A stretch of DNA of 37,500 nt, from NCBI GenBank assembly GCA_905221605.1, contig CAJNDS010002438.1:95001-132500 (forward strand), written 5' to 3'. The notes beneath the pieces were generated by a model. That model had not been told where the DNA came from and did no database searches. It worked only from the letters and a program-made list of their open reading frames with translations. This DNA is from Symbiodinium natans. Lineage: Eukaryota > Sar > Dinophyceae > Suessiales > Symbiodiniaceae. The position numbers and the translations under genes were made by a program. This document shows, piece after piece, positions 22,065 to 31,349 of the stretch; within the stretch, counting starts at the first letter, position 1, and every line of letters starts with the position of its first letter.

Positions 22065-23289
22065 CTATGCCCTTCGGGCACAAGGCGAGGATGGATCCGA
22101 CTTGTAGAAATGTGTTTCTGTCTCGGTTTGGCAAATCTCGTCCAGCTCATCTTGGGTGTACTTCAGCTCCTGCACGAAGCTCTGGTACGGAATGTTATAC
22201 CACTTCTGTGTTGCCCGATTGTCATCTGGCAAGCGGAACCCAGGGAAGTACTCGTTCAGGATCTTGTCCCAGTGTTTGCTGTCCTCGTACCGCAAGGCCA
22301 GCACAGTACATCGCGACGTAGAGATGCGCTGGTGCCTCTTCTCTACATCGAAGTGCCCTGCCAAAATGTCGGCCCCTGTGACAGGCAACAGCACCTGCGA
22401 AAACCACTTTGCGTAGTACTTCAACACGACCGGATGCTGAGCATGGAAGTCCTCTAAGAGCGCGGACACGTTGCTTTCTCCGAGCTGCTCCACCATCTCC
22501 TGCGTCCACCTCTCCTCCCCCGTAGTGGGTGGTGTGTCGTGATCGCGGCGGCGGCCCCGTGGGTGGAAGCCATACGGATGGTTGGGCGCCAGAACATTTT
22601 CGAAGTACTCCGAGGGGTCTCGACTGATGTGGCTCCGCGCTGCTGTGATGATGAAGCACGTGTCGCCTGGCATCAGAGACCACTTTTTCGACAAGGCAAA
22701 TCCTTGTTGCTCGGCTGGAATAGCTGTTGGCTGCCCACGCAGCCATTGCCTCGCCTCCTCTCCCCGGTGCGCATGGGCAGCAGCAATACGCAGCTCCTCT
22801 TTAAGCCCATTCACCAGTGCCGATGATGCAACTTTGCCGTACTGAAAAACCAGGACCTTCAGTTTTCCTGGCTGTGTCGGCTCCCATATTCTGAGCATGC
22901 GGGCCATGTAAGCATCGCAAGCAGCAGTAGCATCAGAACACTTGAACGGGGCACATGAGCTGTTCGCTTCCCAACATCCCGGCTGCAACGGGTTGCTGGC
23001 CAAGTGAGTTTGCCAGGGCTCTGGGGCTGGGTGCGTGCATTCACGCAGGTCTTCCGGCAAGTGTCGACTGGCGGGCTCATGCGGGCTCTCTGATGCAGGG
23101 ATTGACGTACTGGTCCCTGTGCATCTCGTCTTCCATCATCTGGATCTGAAGCATCACTGCGTCATCCCCGGTGGTGCATGTTGTGGCGTGGCTCAGCTGA
23201 GGTGGAGAGGCCAGCAGACGAGGAACAGTCGCCAGTGCAGCACCATTGCTGGTTCGGTAAGCAGCGCAAACAGCAAGCCAAAAAAACAT
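22065..23289 (-). CDS. NKWYS/sulfotransferase-like protein, frame broken by a 10-bp duplication
   Basis: The main frame (23060-22065, 331 codons, no ATG at its head) has sulfotransferase-type features. FQYGKVASSALVNGL (from about residue 72) is the nucleotide-binding P-loop-like start. RSHISRDPSEYFENVL resembles the second binding loop. Then YYAKWFSQVLL, the NKWYS-type block KWYN (286-289) and the end HFY (317-319) fit the putative capsular polysaccharide synthesis family (PF10364). Likely role: Golgi or secretory transfer of sulfate to glycans (inferred). The N-terminus lies in another frame from the ATG at 23289: a hydrophobic start MFFWLAVCAAY, then DEMHRDQYVNPCIREPA and TGA. A tandem repeat GCGGGCTCAT|GCGGGCTCTC at 23071-23090 separates the two; without one copy they would join into about 404 codons. 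A spliced-leader relic covers the start. Intronless. Confidence 0.75.
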
Positions 23290-23329
23290 GAGCCAAAATC
23301 GCTACGGCTTTTTTGGCTTGCTGCGCTGC
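23261..23329. repeat. Inverted repeat flanking the SL relic and start codon
   Basis: Left arm 23261-23286 (GCAGCGCAAACAGCAAGCCA then A6) pairs with right arm 23309-23329 (TTTTTTGGCTTGCTGCGCTG then C), except for a small bulge. The loop of about 22 nt is the SL relic plus ATG. Confidence 0.85.
23287..23307 (-). other. Dinoflagellate spliced-leader relic
   Basis: Minus strand reads CCGTAGCGATTTTGGCTCAT then G. The dinoflagellate spliced leader CCGTAGCCATTTTGGCTCAA then G differs at two positions (19 of 21). It ends on the start codon ATG of the NKWYS-like gene. Known SL relics mark genes that re-entered the genome from trans-spliced mRNA. Confidence 0.85.
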
Positions 23330-23334
23330 CAGGC

Positions 23335-23415
23335 TTAGGGGTTAGGGGTTAGGGGTTAGGGTTTAGGGTTTAGGGTTTAGGGTTTAGGGTTTAGGGTTTA
23401 GGGTTTAGGGTTTAT
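23335..23415 (+). repeat. TTAGGGG then TTTAGGG array
   Basis: Three TTAGGGG units then about eight perfect TTTAGGG units, 6 bp from the right arm of the inverted repeat. Confidence 0.95.
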
Positions 23416-23557
23416 GGCCCGCCGGTTTTTGCATCTGGACTTGCAGGATTTCTTGCTGCTGGCTGGCAGGGAATGAAAGGAACACCAGGACTTTTCCATT
23501 CTCAGTAGGACCGTCAGGATGTCTAAGGGTGCCCCATAAGTGCGTAGTAGCCCAGTA

Positions 23558-23725
23558 AGCATATCTATATATATATATATCATAATGAGGCCACCCTGTT
23601 TGGGGTTTGATATTTCATAAGGCAACCCATCCTAGATCCTAAACCCTTTTGCAGCAGGCTTGTAGAAGGTCCTCGCCTGGATGATGCCGTCACCACCCTA
23701 GCCCCAACATCTCGCGTGCCGGGCA
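23558..23725 (+). repeat. Left long terminal inverted repeat (168 bp)
   Basis: Starts AGCATATCTATATAT and ends GTGCCGGGCA. Nearly identical to the reverse complement of 24672-24850. It contains a single CCTAAACCCTTTTGCAGCAG unit. Confidence 0.85.
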
Positions 23726-23895
23726 GGATGAAACTCACCCTTGTCTATGACAAACGGGCCAGTTGACGAGCCCATGATGAACTGATGCTATTAAACAGGA
23801 CTACATATGAGAACTGACGAAAGAGCTGTTCATGGATTAATGGCTGAAAAGATTGCATAGCCCACTCTCCACTGGTTCAGACATACACGCCCCTG

Positions 23896-24681
23896 CTAGA
23901 CCGGACAGCCTCCATAGTTGCGGATCTCTGCTCGAATGCACACGCAGGCACGAATAAGCCATGAGCGCTGAGCACCATGCGGGAGTCTTCGATGTTCTTC
24001 ACGAAGATCAGCCAGGACCGGCTGTAAGCCCCTTACAGCCTCTTCATCATTAGCCGCTAGAGCGGCATACCTGTGCACAAAGCCCTCCGGATCTTCAATG
24101 AAGGACGGGATAGCTTCCACGGTCGTGGCAGTAAGCTCGTCACCTCTGGCTTCCGATCGGTCATGCACCTTCTGGGGTGCGAGCTTCACATTTGCACCAG
24201 CGCCCACGTTTGAAATATCTCTATGCGATCTGGAATCTGTAGCCAGGTGTGTATGCCCAACTGCAACGAAAGCCTCGTTTTCACATGCGCACGTGTCAGG
24301 ATTTGTCAGCGAGCCACCGCTATGTCCTGCTGTAACACCGCCGTCTGCTTGAGCATCGCCATGCCCAGGATTTACCAGAGTCAGATGCTCAACCAACTTG
24401 ATGGGAACCCGTGCGTGAACGCTGCACCCTGCATGTGAATCCAGCGACGACTGTCTCCGTTGCCTGAGGATGGCGGCCCACAAAAGGCTTTCCACTTCGG
24501 ACGAGATATTGGAATTTCGCACCTTCCGCAAAGCATAGCCGAGGCACGAATACAGCTTGCCCATGTCCCTGTCTGACACCATTGCGAGGACGAGTCCACA
24601 AGTGATGTAACGACAAATTGGCACGAATTGTTCCTGCAAGTTACCCGCGTTGGGTCTCGTAGGTATTTCGGTGCCCGGCAC
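23896..24681 (-). CDS. Hypothetical ORF inside the inverted-repeat element
   Basis: 261 codons from a GTG; the first ATG is at residue 34. The frame stays open further upstream into the right repeat, up to a CCCTTTTGCAG acceptor-like end of the telomere-like units (SRLAEGPRLDDAVTTLAPTS precedes VPGTEIPTRPN), so it may be a spliced exon. Parts look like real protein: ITCGLVLAMVSDRDMGKLYS, EVESLLWAAILRQRRQSSLD, and near the end IPSFIEDPEGFVHRYAALAA with a charged helix DLREEHRRL. No domain is recognised, and no DDE or helicase motif is visible. The stop is at 23896 outside the left repeat. Confidence 0.5.
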   Translation of the reverse strand: MPGTEIPTRPNAGNLQEQFVPICRYITCGLVLAMVSDRDMGKLYSCLGYALRKVRNSNISSEVESLLWAAILRQRRQSSLDSHAGCSVHARVPIKLVEHLTLVNPGHGDAQADGGVTAGHSGGSLTNPDTCACENEAFVAVGHTHLATDSRSHRDISNVGAGANVKLAPQKVHDRSEARGDELTATTVEAIPSFIEDPEGFVHRYAALAANDEEAVRGLQPVLADLREEHRRLPHGAQRSWLIRACVCIRAEIRNYGGCPV

Positions 24682-24850
24682 GCGAGATGTTGGGGCTAGG
24701 GTGGTGACGGCATCATCCAGGCGAGGACCTTCCGCAAGCCTGCTGCAAAAGGGTTTAGGGTTTAGGATCTAGGATGGGTTGCCTTATGAAATATCAAACC
24801 CCAAACGGGGTGGCCTCATTATGATTTATATATATATATAGATATATGCT
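24672..24850 (-). repeat. Right long terminal inverted repeat (179 bp)
   Basis: Reverse complement of the left arm with one extra TTTAGGG unit (24750-24764) and small indels in the TA tract. Confidence 0.85.
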
Positions 24851-24851
24851 C

Positions 24852-24890
24852 CCTAAACCCTGAACCCTAAACCCTAAACCCTAAACCCTG
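24852..24890 (-). repeat. CCCTAAA array
   Basis: Five units with one CCCTGAA, directly outside the right inverted repeat. Confidence 0.9.
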
Positions 24891-25010
24891 GACCCAGCAC
24901 TCCACTGGGCTACCCCAAGCATGCCCAGGGCGCCTGCGGTGAGGCGGCGAGCACCGAGTCGACCTCTTCTCTCAGCCGCTTCCTGACTGGACTTCTGATC
25001 TGAATACCCT
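24891..25010 (-). CDS. Candidate exon, two open frames
   Basis: Minus frames RSPVRKRLREEVDSVLAASP and SDQKSSQEAAERRGRLGARR are both open. It lies next to the array at 24852. Not recognised; frame unsettled. Confidence 0.3.
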
Positions 25011-25034
25011 AGGCCCAGAAAAGGTTAATCCTTT

Positions 25035-25207
25035 ATAATATATATATATATATATATATACATACATATAACATGGCATTCTACAAAAACCAAAACTGTA
25101 TATATCTCTATATATAATCATACTGATAATACATAAATAATCAAAAATAATACAAACAAACAATAAGAAATATACTGAAACAAATAAATAACCAATACAT
25201 AGACAAA

Positions 25208-25266
<59 letters not shown>

Positions 25267-25380
25267 AGAAAGAAAGAAATAAATAAATACACACACATAT
25301 ATATATATTAGTATTAATATGTATTTGTACAATTCTTTTATTTTATTATCACTATTATTATTATTATTGGATTCTTTTAT
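25035..25380. repeat. AT-rich microsatellites: (TA)n, (AAAT)n, (TTA)n
   Basis: (TA)n at 25037-25062, about 15 AAAT units at 25205-25267 with AAAG ends, (TTA)n at 25345-25366. The Leu/Phe/Ile frames here are repeats. Confidence 0.95.
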
Positions 25381-25764
25381 AACCGGAAAGGTTAAAGGTT
25401 ACCTACCCAGTCCCTAAGTGATGGTGTCTCGGCAGGCAAAAACTTCGGTGCTTCTGGTTATTGTTTGCCACAGAGGGCTCCGGGTTGTAAGGAAGGGCTT
25501 AATCCACCTAGGCGTTCATGACCGAGCAAGAAGAAGCATCACCGCCTAAGCATTCCTCAAACCCCTTTGAAGCTTCAACCAGGCATGGGGCCGCTGTTCT
25601 CGCTTCTCTTGTTTCAGCTTCATCTCCTGGCCCAGAGCACTTTCAGGTGGGCTTCAAGCCAGCGTCCACACTGCCCGGTCACGTTTGGCACTCGCCCTAT
25701 ACGAAATGGAAAGCTTAGGCCCCTTTTTGCATCCGGGCTATGATGTCCTGGCCGGAAAGTCTAA

Positions 25765-25872
25765 GCTAAGGCCCCTAAACCCTAAACCCTTTTTTTTTGC
25801 ATCCAGGTCTCTTCACACTGCCGGGCAAGACGATAAACCCTAAAACCTAAACCCTAAACCCAAAACCCCAAG
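25765..25872 (-). repeat. CCCTAAA arrays with CCCTTTTTTTTTGCATCC end
   Basis: Short array at 25770-25790 followed by T9-GCATCCAG, and a second at 25834-25870. Confidence 0.85.
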
Positions 25873-25874
25873 AT

Positions 25875-25972
25875 GCGCTGCGAGTTTGAAGTTTCCCATC
25901 CAAGTCCTCCAGGAGGCTGAGAGACTCGGACACCTTGCCTTTGCCTCCAGCCTGGCCAAAGCTTAGGTCTTG
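25875..25972 (-). CDS. Candidate exon (KVSESLSLLEDLDGKLQTR)
   Basis: The minus frame reads FGQAGGKGKVSESLSLLEDL then DGKLQTRSA. Bracketed by a CCCTAAA array (25834) and degenerate TTTAGGG units (25975-26010). Not recognised. Confidence 0.5.
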
Positions 25973-26165
25973 TAGGGCTTAAGCAATCGAAGATTAGGGA
26001 TAAGGGTTTGGCGCCTTACAGGTTTCGGGACAACCGAAGGCCCAAGCACGCGAAGTCCCAAACGCGTGTAGTGAACCCATAAGACCCCAAGCCCAATGAC
26101 CTGCTGGTCTATGTGGTTTATGGGGGAAAAGAGTGCTGATGAGTTGATTCTGAACCCTAACCCTC

Positions 26166-26281
26166 GTTAATTGGAGCCGCCTCTAGACAGTCAAGTGTGT
26201 CACCACTGGGCTTCCTCGAAAGCGTCCTGGCCTTGGAACCGCCACCACCGCTGAAGCCCATGCCTGCTGCATCCGCATGGT
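26166..26281 (-). CDS. Candidate exon, Gly/Ser-rich
   Basis: The minus frame reads ENHADAAGMGFSGGGGSKAR then TLSRKPSGDTLDCLEAAP. CCCTAA units at 26153-26163 and TTTAGGG at 26287-26310 bracket it. Not recognised. Confidence 0.5.
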
Positions 26282-26469
26282 TCTCGTTTAGGGTTTAGGG
26301 TTTAGGGTTGGTCCCTAAATACAAGGTGCCGCCTTGTAATTAATAGTAGCCCCATAAGGGACCCCAACTTAGAGAACTCTTTCATTTAAGGATTAGGGAT
26401 TATTTCGTGCCAGCACCAGCAGAGCGGCCGCTGTACGCGGCGGGCAACACCATGATCAAAAGCATAACC

Positions 26470-26632
26470 AAAAGGGGGGAGGGGGGTGGCGGGGAGGGGG
26501 GCCCCGAAGATAATTCTTCGGGCTGGTCTTCTAGGTCGCTGCATTGCAACAGGATTCGCACTTCGCCTGGGTCGGACAGCACCCACAGAAATTGTCTGCA
26601 AGACAACTCGCGGAGTTCGGTCGGCCTCAATA
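26470..26632 (-). CDS. Candidate exon (ELSCRQFLWVLSDPGEVRIL)
   Basis: The minus frame reads RPTELRELSCRQFLWVLSDP then GEVRILLQCSDLEDQPEELS, before a Pro/Gly run coded by the G-rich tract at 26476-26502. Protein-like, not recognised. Confidence 0.4.
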
Positions 26633-26695
26633 AACCCTAACCCTAAACCCTAAACCCTAAACCCTGAACCATGGACCCTAAACCCTAAACCCTCT
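26630..26695 (-). repeat. CCCTAAA array
   Basis: About eight CCCTAAA-type units, one CCCTGAA, interrupted by CATGGA. Confidence 0.95.
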
Positions 26696-26792
26696 CTCTC
26701 ACTAAATCCGAAGCCTGGGCCAAGGCTGCCCAAGCCCACCGCCCGCGAGGTGGCGCCGGGCGGGGGCCTCCATAACCCTGGCCTGGCAGGGG

Positions 26793-26948
26793 GCTTGTTT
26801 AGGGCTTAGGGCTTAGTAGGGTTTAGGGGTTAGGGCTTAGGGCCTTGGGAGGGCTTCGGGGTTAGGGTTTAATCGCTCGCGCTCGGACCAGCCAGGCGAG
26901 GGGTTTAGGGCTTAGGGCTTAGGGGTTCGGGCTTAGGGTTTGGGGTTT
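26793..26948 (+). repeat. TTAGGGC / TTTAGGG variant array
   Basis: TTAGGGC, TTTAGGG and TTCGGGC units around AATCGCTCGCGCTCGGAC, a segment that recurs at 35767. Confidence 0.9.
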
Positions 26949-27159
26949 TAGCTGAGAGTCAAAGGCTTCTTTTCTTACATGTAGGCTTTTTAGGGCATAG
27001 TGCCAGTCATGCCCTATCAAACAACAAGACACCAACAAACAAACACACCCACAGAGACAGAGACAGCGAGAGGTCCAATAAGCCATCAGAGCCTCTATGG
27101 AAGTTTCCAAGGGTTAGGTTATTGCAGCCAAGGAGGGCGGCGTCCTCATCTTAATTTTG

Positions 27160-27370
27160 GGTTCTGTAAAGGGCGTTGCTCCATCGGCATCTGCCCCGAA
27201 ATGAAAGCCCTAAATCCTTTGAAAGCACGACTAAAGCACGGCGGATTTTCGGGCCATGGATCTCTGGAACCTGTACACCGTACACGTGCGAGCTGCACGA
27301 ATCGAAATCCATTTCGGCCCAGGGTCGGAAGGCGTCCATGCTCATGCACCGTAACTTTACTCCCCTTAAC
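27160..27370 (-). CDS. Candidate exon (MDAFRPWAEMDFDSCSSHVY)
   Basis: The minus frame reads MDAFRPWAEMDFDSCSSHVY then GVQVPEIHGPKIRRALVVLS. Open for 100 codons overall. Not recognised; splice ends not defined. Confidence 0.3.
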
Positions 27371-27607
27371 ACCGGGTTTAGGGTGGTATTTTCAAGGACA
27401 CTGTACATGAGATGATGAGCAGGGCCTGTACACTGCACATTGTAACCTTCCACTCCTAACGCGCCCCGCGCGGGTCCATGTAGGGGGCTTCAGTCCAAAG
27501 CGTGGCGCTCCTGGGCGATTGGTGCAGCACGGCTCCCAATCCCCGAAAATGAGGGTCGGAAATCGTTGCGATGTAGAACTCTATGAATCTCTATGGCTCT
27601 CTATGTT

Positions 27608-27707
27608 GGGATGGTCCCCCATATACTACTGTAACAGCCCTCAATAAGGATTATAGAACTGCGTACTATAATCCCTATTAAGGACTGCTAGTATAAGGGG
27701 GAATATC
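27608..27707. mobile_element. Palindromic MITE-like element, copy 4
   Basis: GGGATGGTCCCCCATATACT opens and AGTATAAGGGGGAATATC closes. The inner CAATAAGGATTATAGAACTG / GTACTATAATCCCTATTAAG forms the second palindrome. Confidence 0.7.
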
Positions 27708-28049
27708 TGTTGCCCTTATACCTTAATATAACCCCTAGATACCCTCATAAGAACCCCCTATAAAACAGAAACCCTACTTAAAGAGACCACCAGCCCATGT
27801 AAGTTAGACTCATGCCAAGAGGCATCGTGGCGTCGCACCCGGGCCATGCGCACTCGAGGGCAAAGCCTCTGACGCACCTCGCCGCACACCAGCTTGAACA
27901 ACAACTGGCTCTGCATGTAAGATAACAGTATAGTGATATAGCGACATGATATTACAAAACCATTTGAATAACACAATCTCATTATTACAATCATGTACGT
28001 ACTTCCGGGATCCTCCTGGATGGCAGCAGGTTCCTGGAAAAAAAAAACC

Positions 28050-28170
28050 TCGGAGCTCAACGTGGGGCCTTGCGGGCGGCGGAGGTGGCCCTTTCCCAGC
28101 AGCGGCACCAAGCTCGGCCGAGAGGTTGCAGGGCCCGCCGGTACCTGAGTTTGGGTTTTGACAGTCAGGG
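28050..28170 (-). CDS. Candidate exon, Pro/Ser/Arg-rich
   Basis: The minus frame reads QVPAGPATSRPSLVPLLGKG then HLRRPQGPTLSSE. Open in other frames too. Weak. Confidence 0.25.
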
Positions 28171-28467
28171 AACTCAAGGAGGAACCCCTATAAGTATAAG
28201 GGACCTTATAGGGGTTCTTTGGGGTTATTTAGGGGTACTTACAGGTATAGGGGCATTGCAAGGAATATGTTAGGGTGAATAAGATGGGGGTCCCTCCTTG
28301 CACCCCTCAAGACAGTTCCCACCTTCGCGGACGTCTAAGCCTTTGCCAGCCGTCTAGCCATGCTCCACGGGGCCACGGTGTTGCTTTTAGGATTTAGGGT
28401 TTCAGGGGCCTTCATTGAAGGTATGTTAAGCCTTGGGTGTTAAACAAACTGGCCCCCAACGACCTGA

Positions 28468-28583
28468 ACCCTAAACCCTAAACCCTAAAACCTAAACCCT
28501 AAACCCTGAACCCTGAACCCTAAACCCTGAACCCTGAACCCTGAACCCTGAACCCTCACCCTAAACCCTAAACCCTAAACCCA
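28468..28583 (-). repeat. CCCTAAA array with CCCTGAA block
   Basis: About 16 units; a run of CCCTGAA variants at 28503-28555 between CCCTAAA ends. Confidence 0.95.
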
Positions 28584-28674
28584 GCACAGGTGCATCACCT
28601 CGCAGCCAGCTCTCGCCCTCTCGGCCAATGAGCCAGCAACTCGCCGTGGCCAGGGCCTAACATGTGGGGCCTTC

Positions 28675-28745
28675 AAACCCTAAACCCTAGACCCTAAACC
28701 CTAAGCCCTAAACCCTAAACCCGAAACCCTAAACCCTGGACCCTA
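28675..28745 (-). repeat. CCCTAAA array
   Basis: About ten units with TAGACCC, GCCCTAA and CCCGAAA variants. Confidence 0.95.
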
Positions 28746-28749
28746 TACA

Positions 28750-29100
28750 AAGTTCAGGGTTTCAAGGGCAGCTTCAGGCTAAAGAGTCCGAAATTCGACT
28801 TCACGCACGCTCCAAAGAGTTGGGACATCGGCCCGCGTCCTCCTGGGACCCTTTGCAAGAGTTCGTGGGGTTGGCTTACTCAAGGGATACAAACCACAAT
28901 TCCAACTCTCCATCCCTGTTTAGGGCACGTTACCTTGTCGAAAAAATCCCCCCCCCCCCCCCAAAAAAACAAAAACAAAAGGAAAAAGAAGTACTCTTCA
29001 ACCCTACGTCGCTACGTCCTACACCCCCTATAAGAGCCCTAAGCCTAAAACCCCCTTTTGACCCCCGAACCCCTTGGAGCACCCTTCTACCCCAAAGCTC
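28750..29100. other. No gene seen; C and A runs
   Basis: C16 A7 at 28949-28971. The 98-codon plus frame crosses this homopolymer and is not called. Confidence 0.45.
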
Positions 29101-29101
29101 A

Positions 29102-29164
29102 AAACCTAAACCCTAAACCCTAAACCCTAAACCCTAAACCCTAAACCCTAAACCCTAAACCCTA
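29102..29164 (-). repeat. Perfect CCCTAAA array
   Basis: Nine CCCTAAA units without an error. Confidence 0.97.
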
Positions 29165-29390
29165 CTCATGAAGGCCTTGAGGACCACCAGAGCTCCCAGC
29201 TGCGACCTGCCTCTGTGGGTTGCTTGGTCTCGAAATTATCTCGGCCTTTTTGGGTTTAATTGGGGTTTAGGCTTTTTAGTTTAGGTTTTGTTGTTTGGTT
29301 TAGGGCTTCTGCTTTTTGGTTCAGGGTTTAGGTTTTTTTTTTGTGTGTTGGGGTGGTGCATGAGTTGGCGGTGCATATTTCCACCATCGC

Positions 29391-29470
29391 AGTCCTTCAT
29401 AGGGACTTTATAAGCAGAGGGGGGTACTACATTCCGTAGTAAGGACTGTTCGTACAAGGGGGAACATCCC
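29391..29470. mobile_element. Palindromic MITE-like element, copy 5
   Basis: CAGTCCTTCATAGGGACTTT at one side and AAGGACTGTTCGTACAAGGG then GGAACATCCC at the other. The left arm is truncated. Confidence 0.65.
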
Positions 29471-29782
29471 CAGCGTCTGCTTCCAGTAGGCCCCTCTCCC
29501 TACAGTACAAGAGCTGGCAATGACAGAGAACGAAGCACTTTCATCACCGTGATAGATCACGGGGAAAACCCAAGCCTTCGATTGGATAGGTGCTGCTCTA
29601 CCAAAAATAGCAGGATTGGATATGCTCTGCTTCTGCTTGTTTTGTTGAGACGAGCTCCAGTGTATCTGACTATGCTGAGTCACAAATAGAGGAGTTCCTG
29701 GCATTTGGAGTAACATCTTTCTGAATTTACATTGTGGGCAGTGGGATTTTCTCAGCTGGAGCTTAGTACATAAGCACCACAA
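29471..29782 (-). CDS. Candidate ORF/exon (PIQSKAWVFPVIYHGDESAS)
   Basis: Open minus frame with FGRAAPIQSKAWVFPVIYHG then DESASFSVIASS. It runs into the palindromic element at its C-terminal side. No family firmly recognised; possibly part of a transposon-borne protein. Confidence 0.35.
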
Positions 29783-29789
29783 GCCACCT

Positions 29790-30120
29790 TAAAAAGAATC
29801 CCATCTCAGGGTATTATAAACACCTACAACAATATAGGCATGGGGGTTCATAATCCCCCTCCCCTAAATAGTAACCCCGACCCATACTCCCGGTACACTC
29901 AAACATAACGGCAAGGAGAGTATGTAACACTAGGGGCTAGGGGTTGGTTTACTAACCCTAAGGTAGACTGGCCGAAGGCCTCCGCCAGATGCCGGCGTGC
30001 GCTTGCCGCTGCTCCAGCGAGGGCTCTGCGTGGCCAGGGCCTGTGCGCGTGCTAGCTTTCGATAAGGGGGTTTAGGGGTAAGGGCTTTAAAGCATGGAAG
30101 GACCCTAAGCTTCTTCCGAG
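29790..30120. other. No clear gene
   Basis: Mixed sequence with a degenerate TTTAGGG unit at 30070. Frames of the minus strand overlap the duplicated segment. Confidence 0.35.
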
Positions 30121-30339
30121 TTACCTTGAGGCCCACCAGCGTGACGGAGTCTCCATGCAGCCTTGTGCAGAGATGGGGGCACGATACCCCCCCCTCAATC
30201 TCAGGCCTGTTTTCCCGCAGTTCAGGGACAAAGCTGCTACTCCAATTATGCAAGAACCTATAAGTTTCTTGCTTCTTGCTAAGGAGCTTAAGAAATTTCG
30301 CCTCGCCAGACATCAATCCTGCACTATCCAACTGGAGCT

Positions 30340-31345
30340 TCACCCAGTGTGCACTCGAAAAGTGAGCTTGCAAGGCACACCAAATAGTGAAGATGTGCGC
30401 CATGGAAACGCGCAGCAAGAAAGCGTCAAACAGTCACAGCAAAACAAGGAACCTCGAATCTGCTCCACCAAATGAAGGAAGGCCTGGCGCCCGGCACCTT
30501 GCAAGAGCTTTGCTGCAGGGTCAAGCTCGGCTGTTGCCTTTATTCTTTCTCAAGGTTTAGGGTTTAGGGTTTAGGGTAAGCTTGGAGGGCGTAAGCATGT
30601 AGATATTCCAACGAAAGCAGTCTGTTTTTTTCTTTTTTTTTACATGGCTTGGGGTCCAGAACTCCCAGAACTGAACGGTCGTTTGGTGCATATATATATA
30701 TATATATGTATATTTTTGTTTCGTAACTTTAGTATTCAAGCAGCTCTTGCGGCAGCACCAAAACCCATCTGCCACAGAGCCACTATGGATGCAGCATGCC
30801 ACTCCCTTCCCTTCCCCCCCACCCCCCCCACCCATTTCTGCCCTATCCTGCAAGCTCTTCGACTGACCTCTTGGGCTCCATGGAAGTGTAGCAATCGATT
30901 CATGGAGGGCATGCACGGCCCACACCTTGAGTCATCATGAGTCATCCTCTAAACAGGCAGGGGTGTGGACACCATAGTGCGTGAGCGAAGGTTCACATGT
31001 TGTGTTCGGTTTCCTTTCGTGATTCTTGTCATGGATGCAGGCTGAGGCACTGCGCCACGGCTCCGTGCGCTGCCAACAGGTCAACAATGCACCACGGCAG
31101 TGGGTGCAACAGCTGTTCGCTGCTTGACGGATGGAATCCCAGGCTGCCAGGAGCCAGGGCTCTAACTGAAGCGCAAGAGCGTTGAACCGCTGTCTTGCAA
31201 GTTGCCCGATGGAGCTGGCGAGCTCGGACGCGCGCGTGTAGCTCCAGCCCAGAGCGCCGCGGCATGTGCGAAGCAAACCTTGTCTGCCCGGGGCGCATTG
31301 CGTGTTCACACATCATGGCCAAACAACCCTAAACCCGAAACCCTA
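30340..31345. repeat. Duplicated segment, copy A
   Basis: Two blocks, 30340-30530 and 30880-31345, recur in order at 32130-32445 and 32640-33060, about four in five bases alike by eye. Shared markers: CCCGGCACCTTGCAAGAGCT, GATGCAGGCTGAGGCACTGC and CTTGCAAGTTGCCCG. In copy A the plus-strand frame of the second block has two stops, so it is a decayed copy if that strand was coding. Ends in CCAAACAACCCTAAACCC. Confidence 0.8.
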
Positions 31346-31349
31346 AACT

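Larger units (their letters stand above)
23558..24850. mobile_element. Element with long inverted repeats and one ORF
   Basis: A 1.29-kb segment bounded by 168- and 179-bp inverted repeats that differ by about three substitutions outside the AT tract and by one 7-bp telomere-like unit. The interior carries a 261-codon minus frame. No clear target duplication and no transposase motif were seen. It could be a non-autonomous TIR element, a foldback element or a recent inverted duplication. Confidence 0.65.

Noticed and set aside
24972-25332. Leu/Phe/Ile-rich minus frames that look like membrane proteins
   Set aside because: Produced by (AAAT)n and (TA)n microsatellites.
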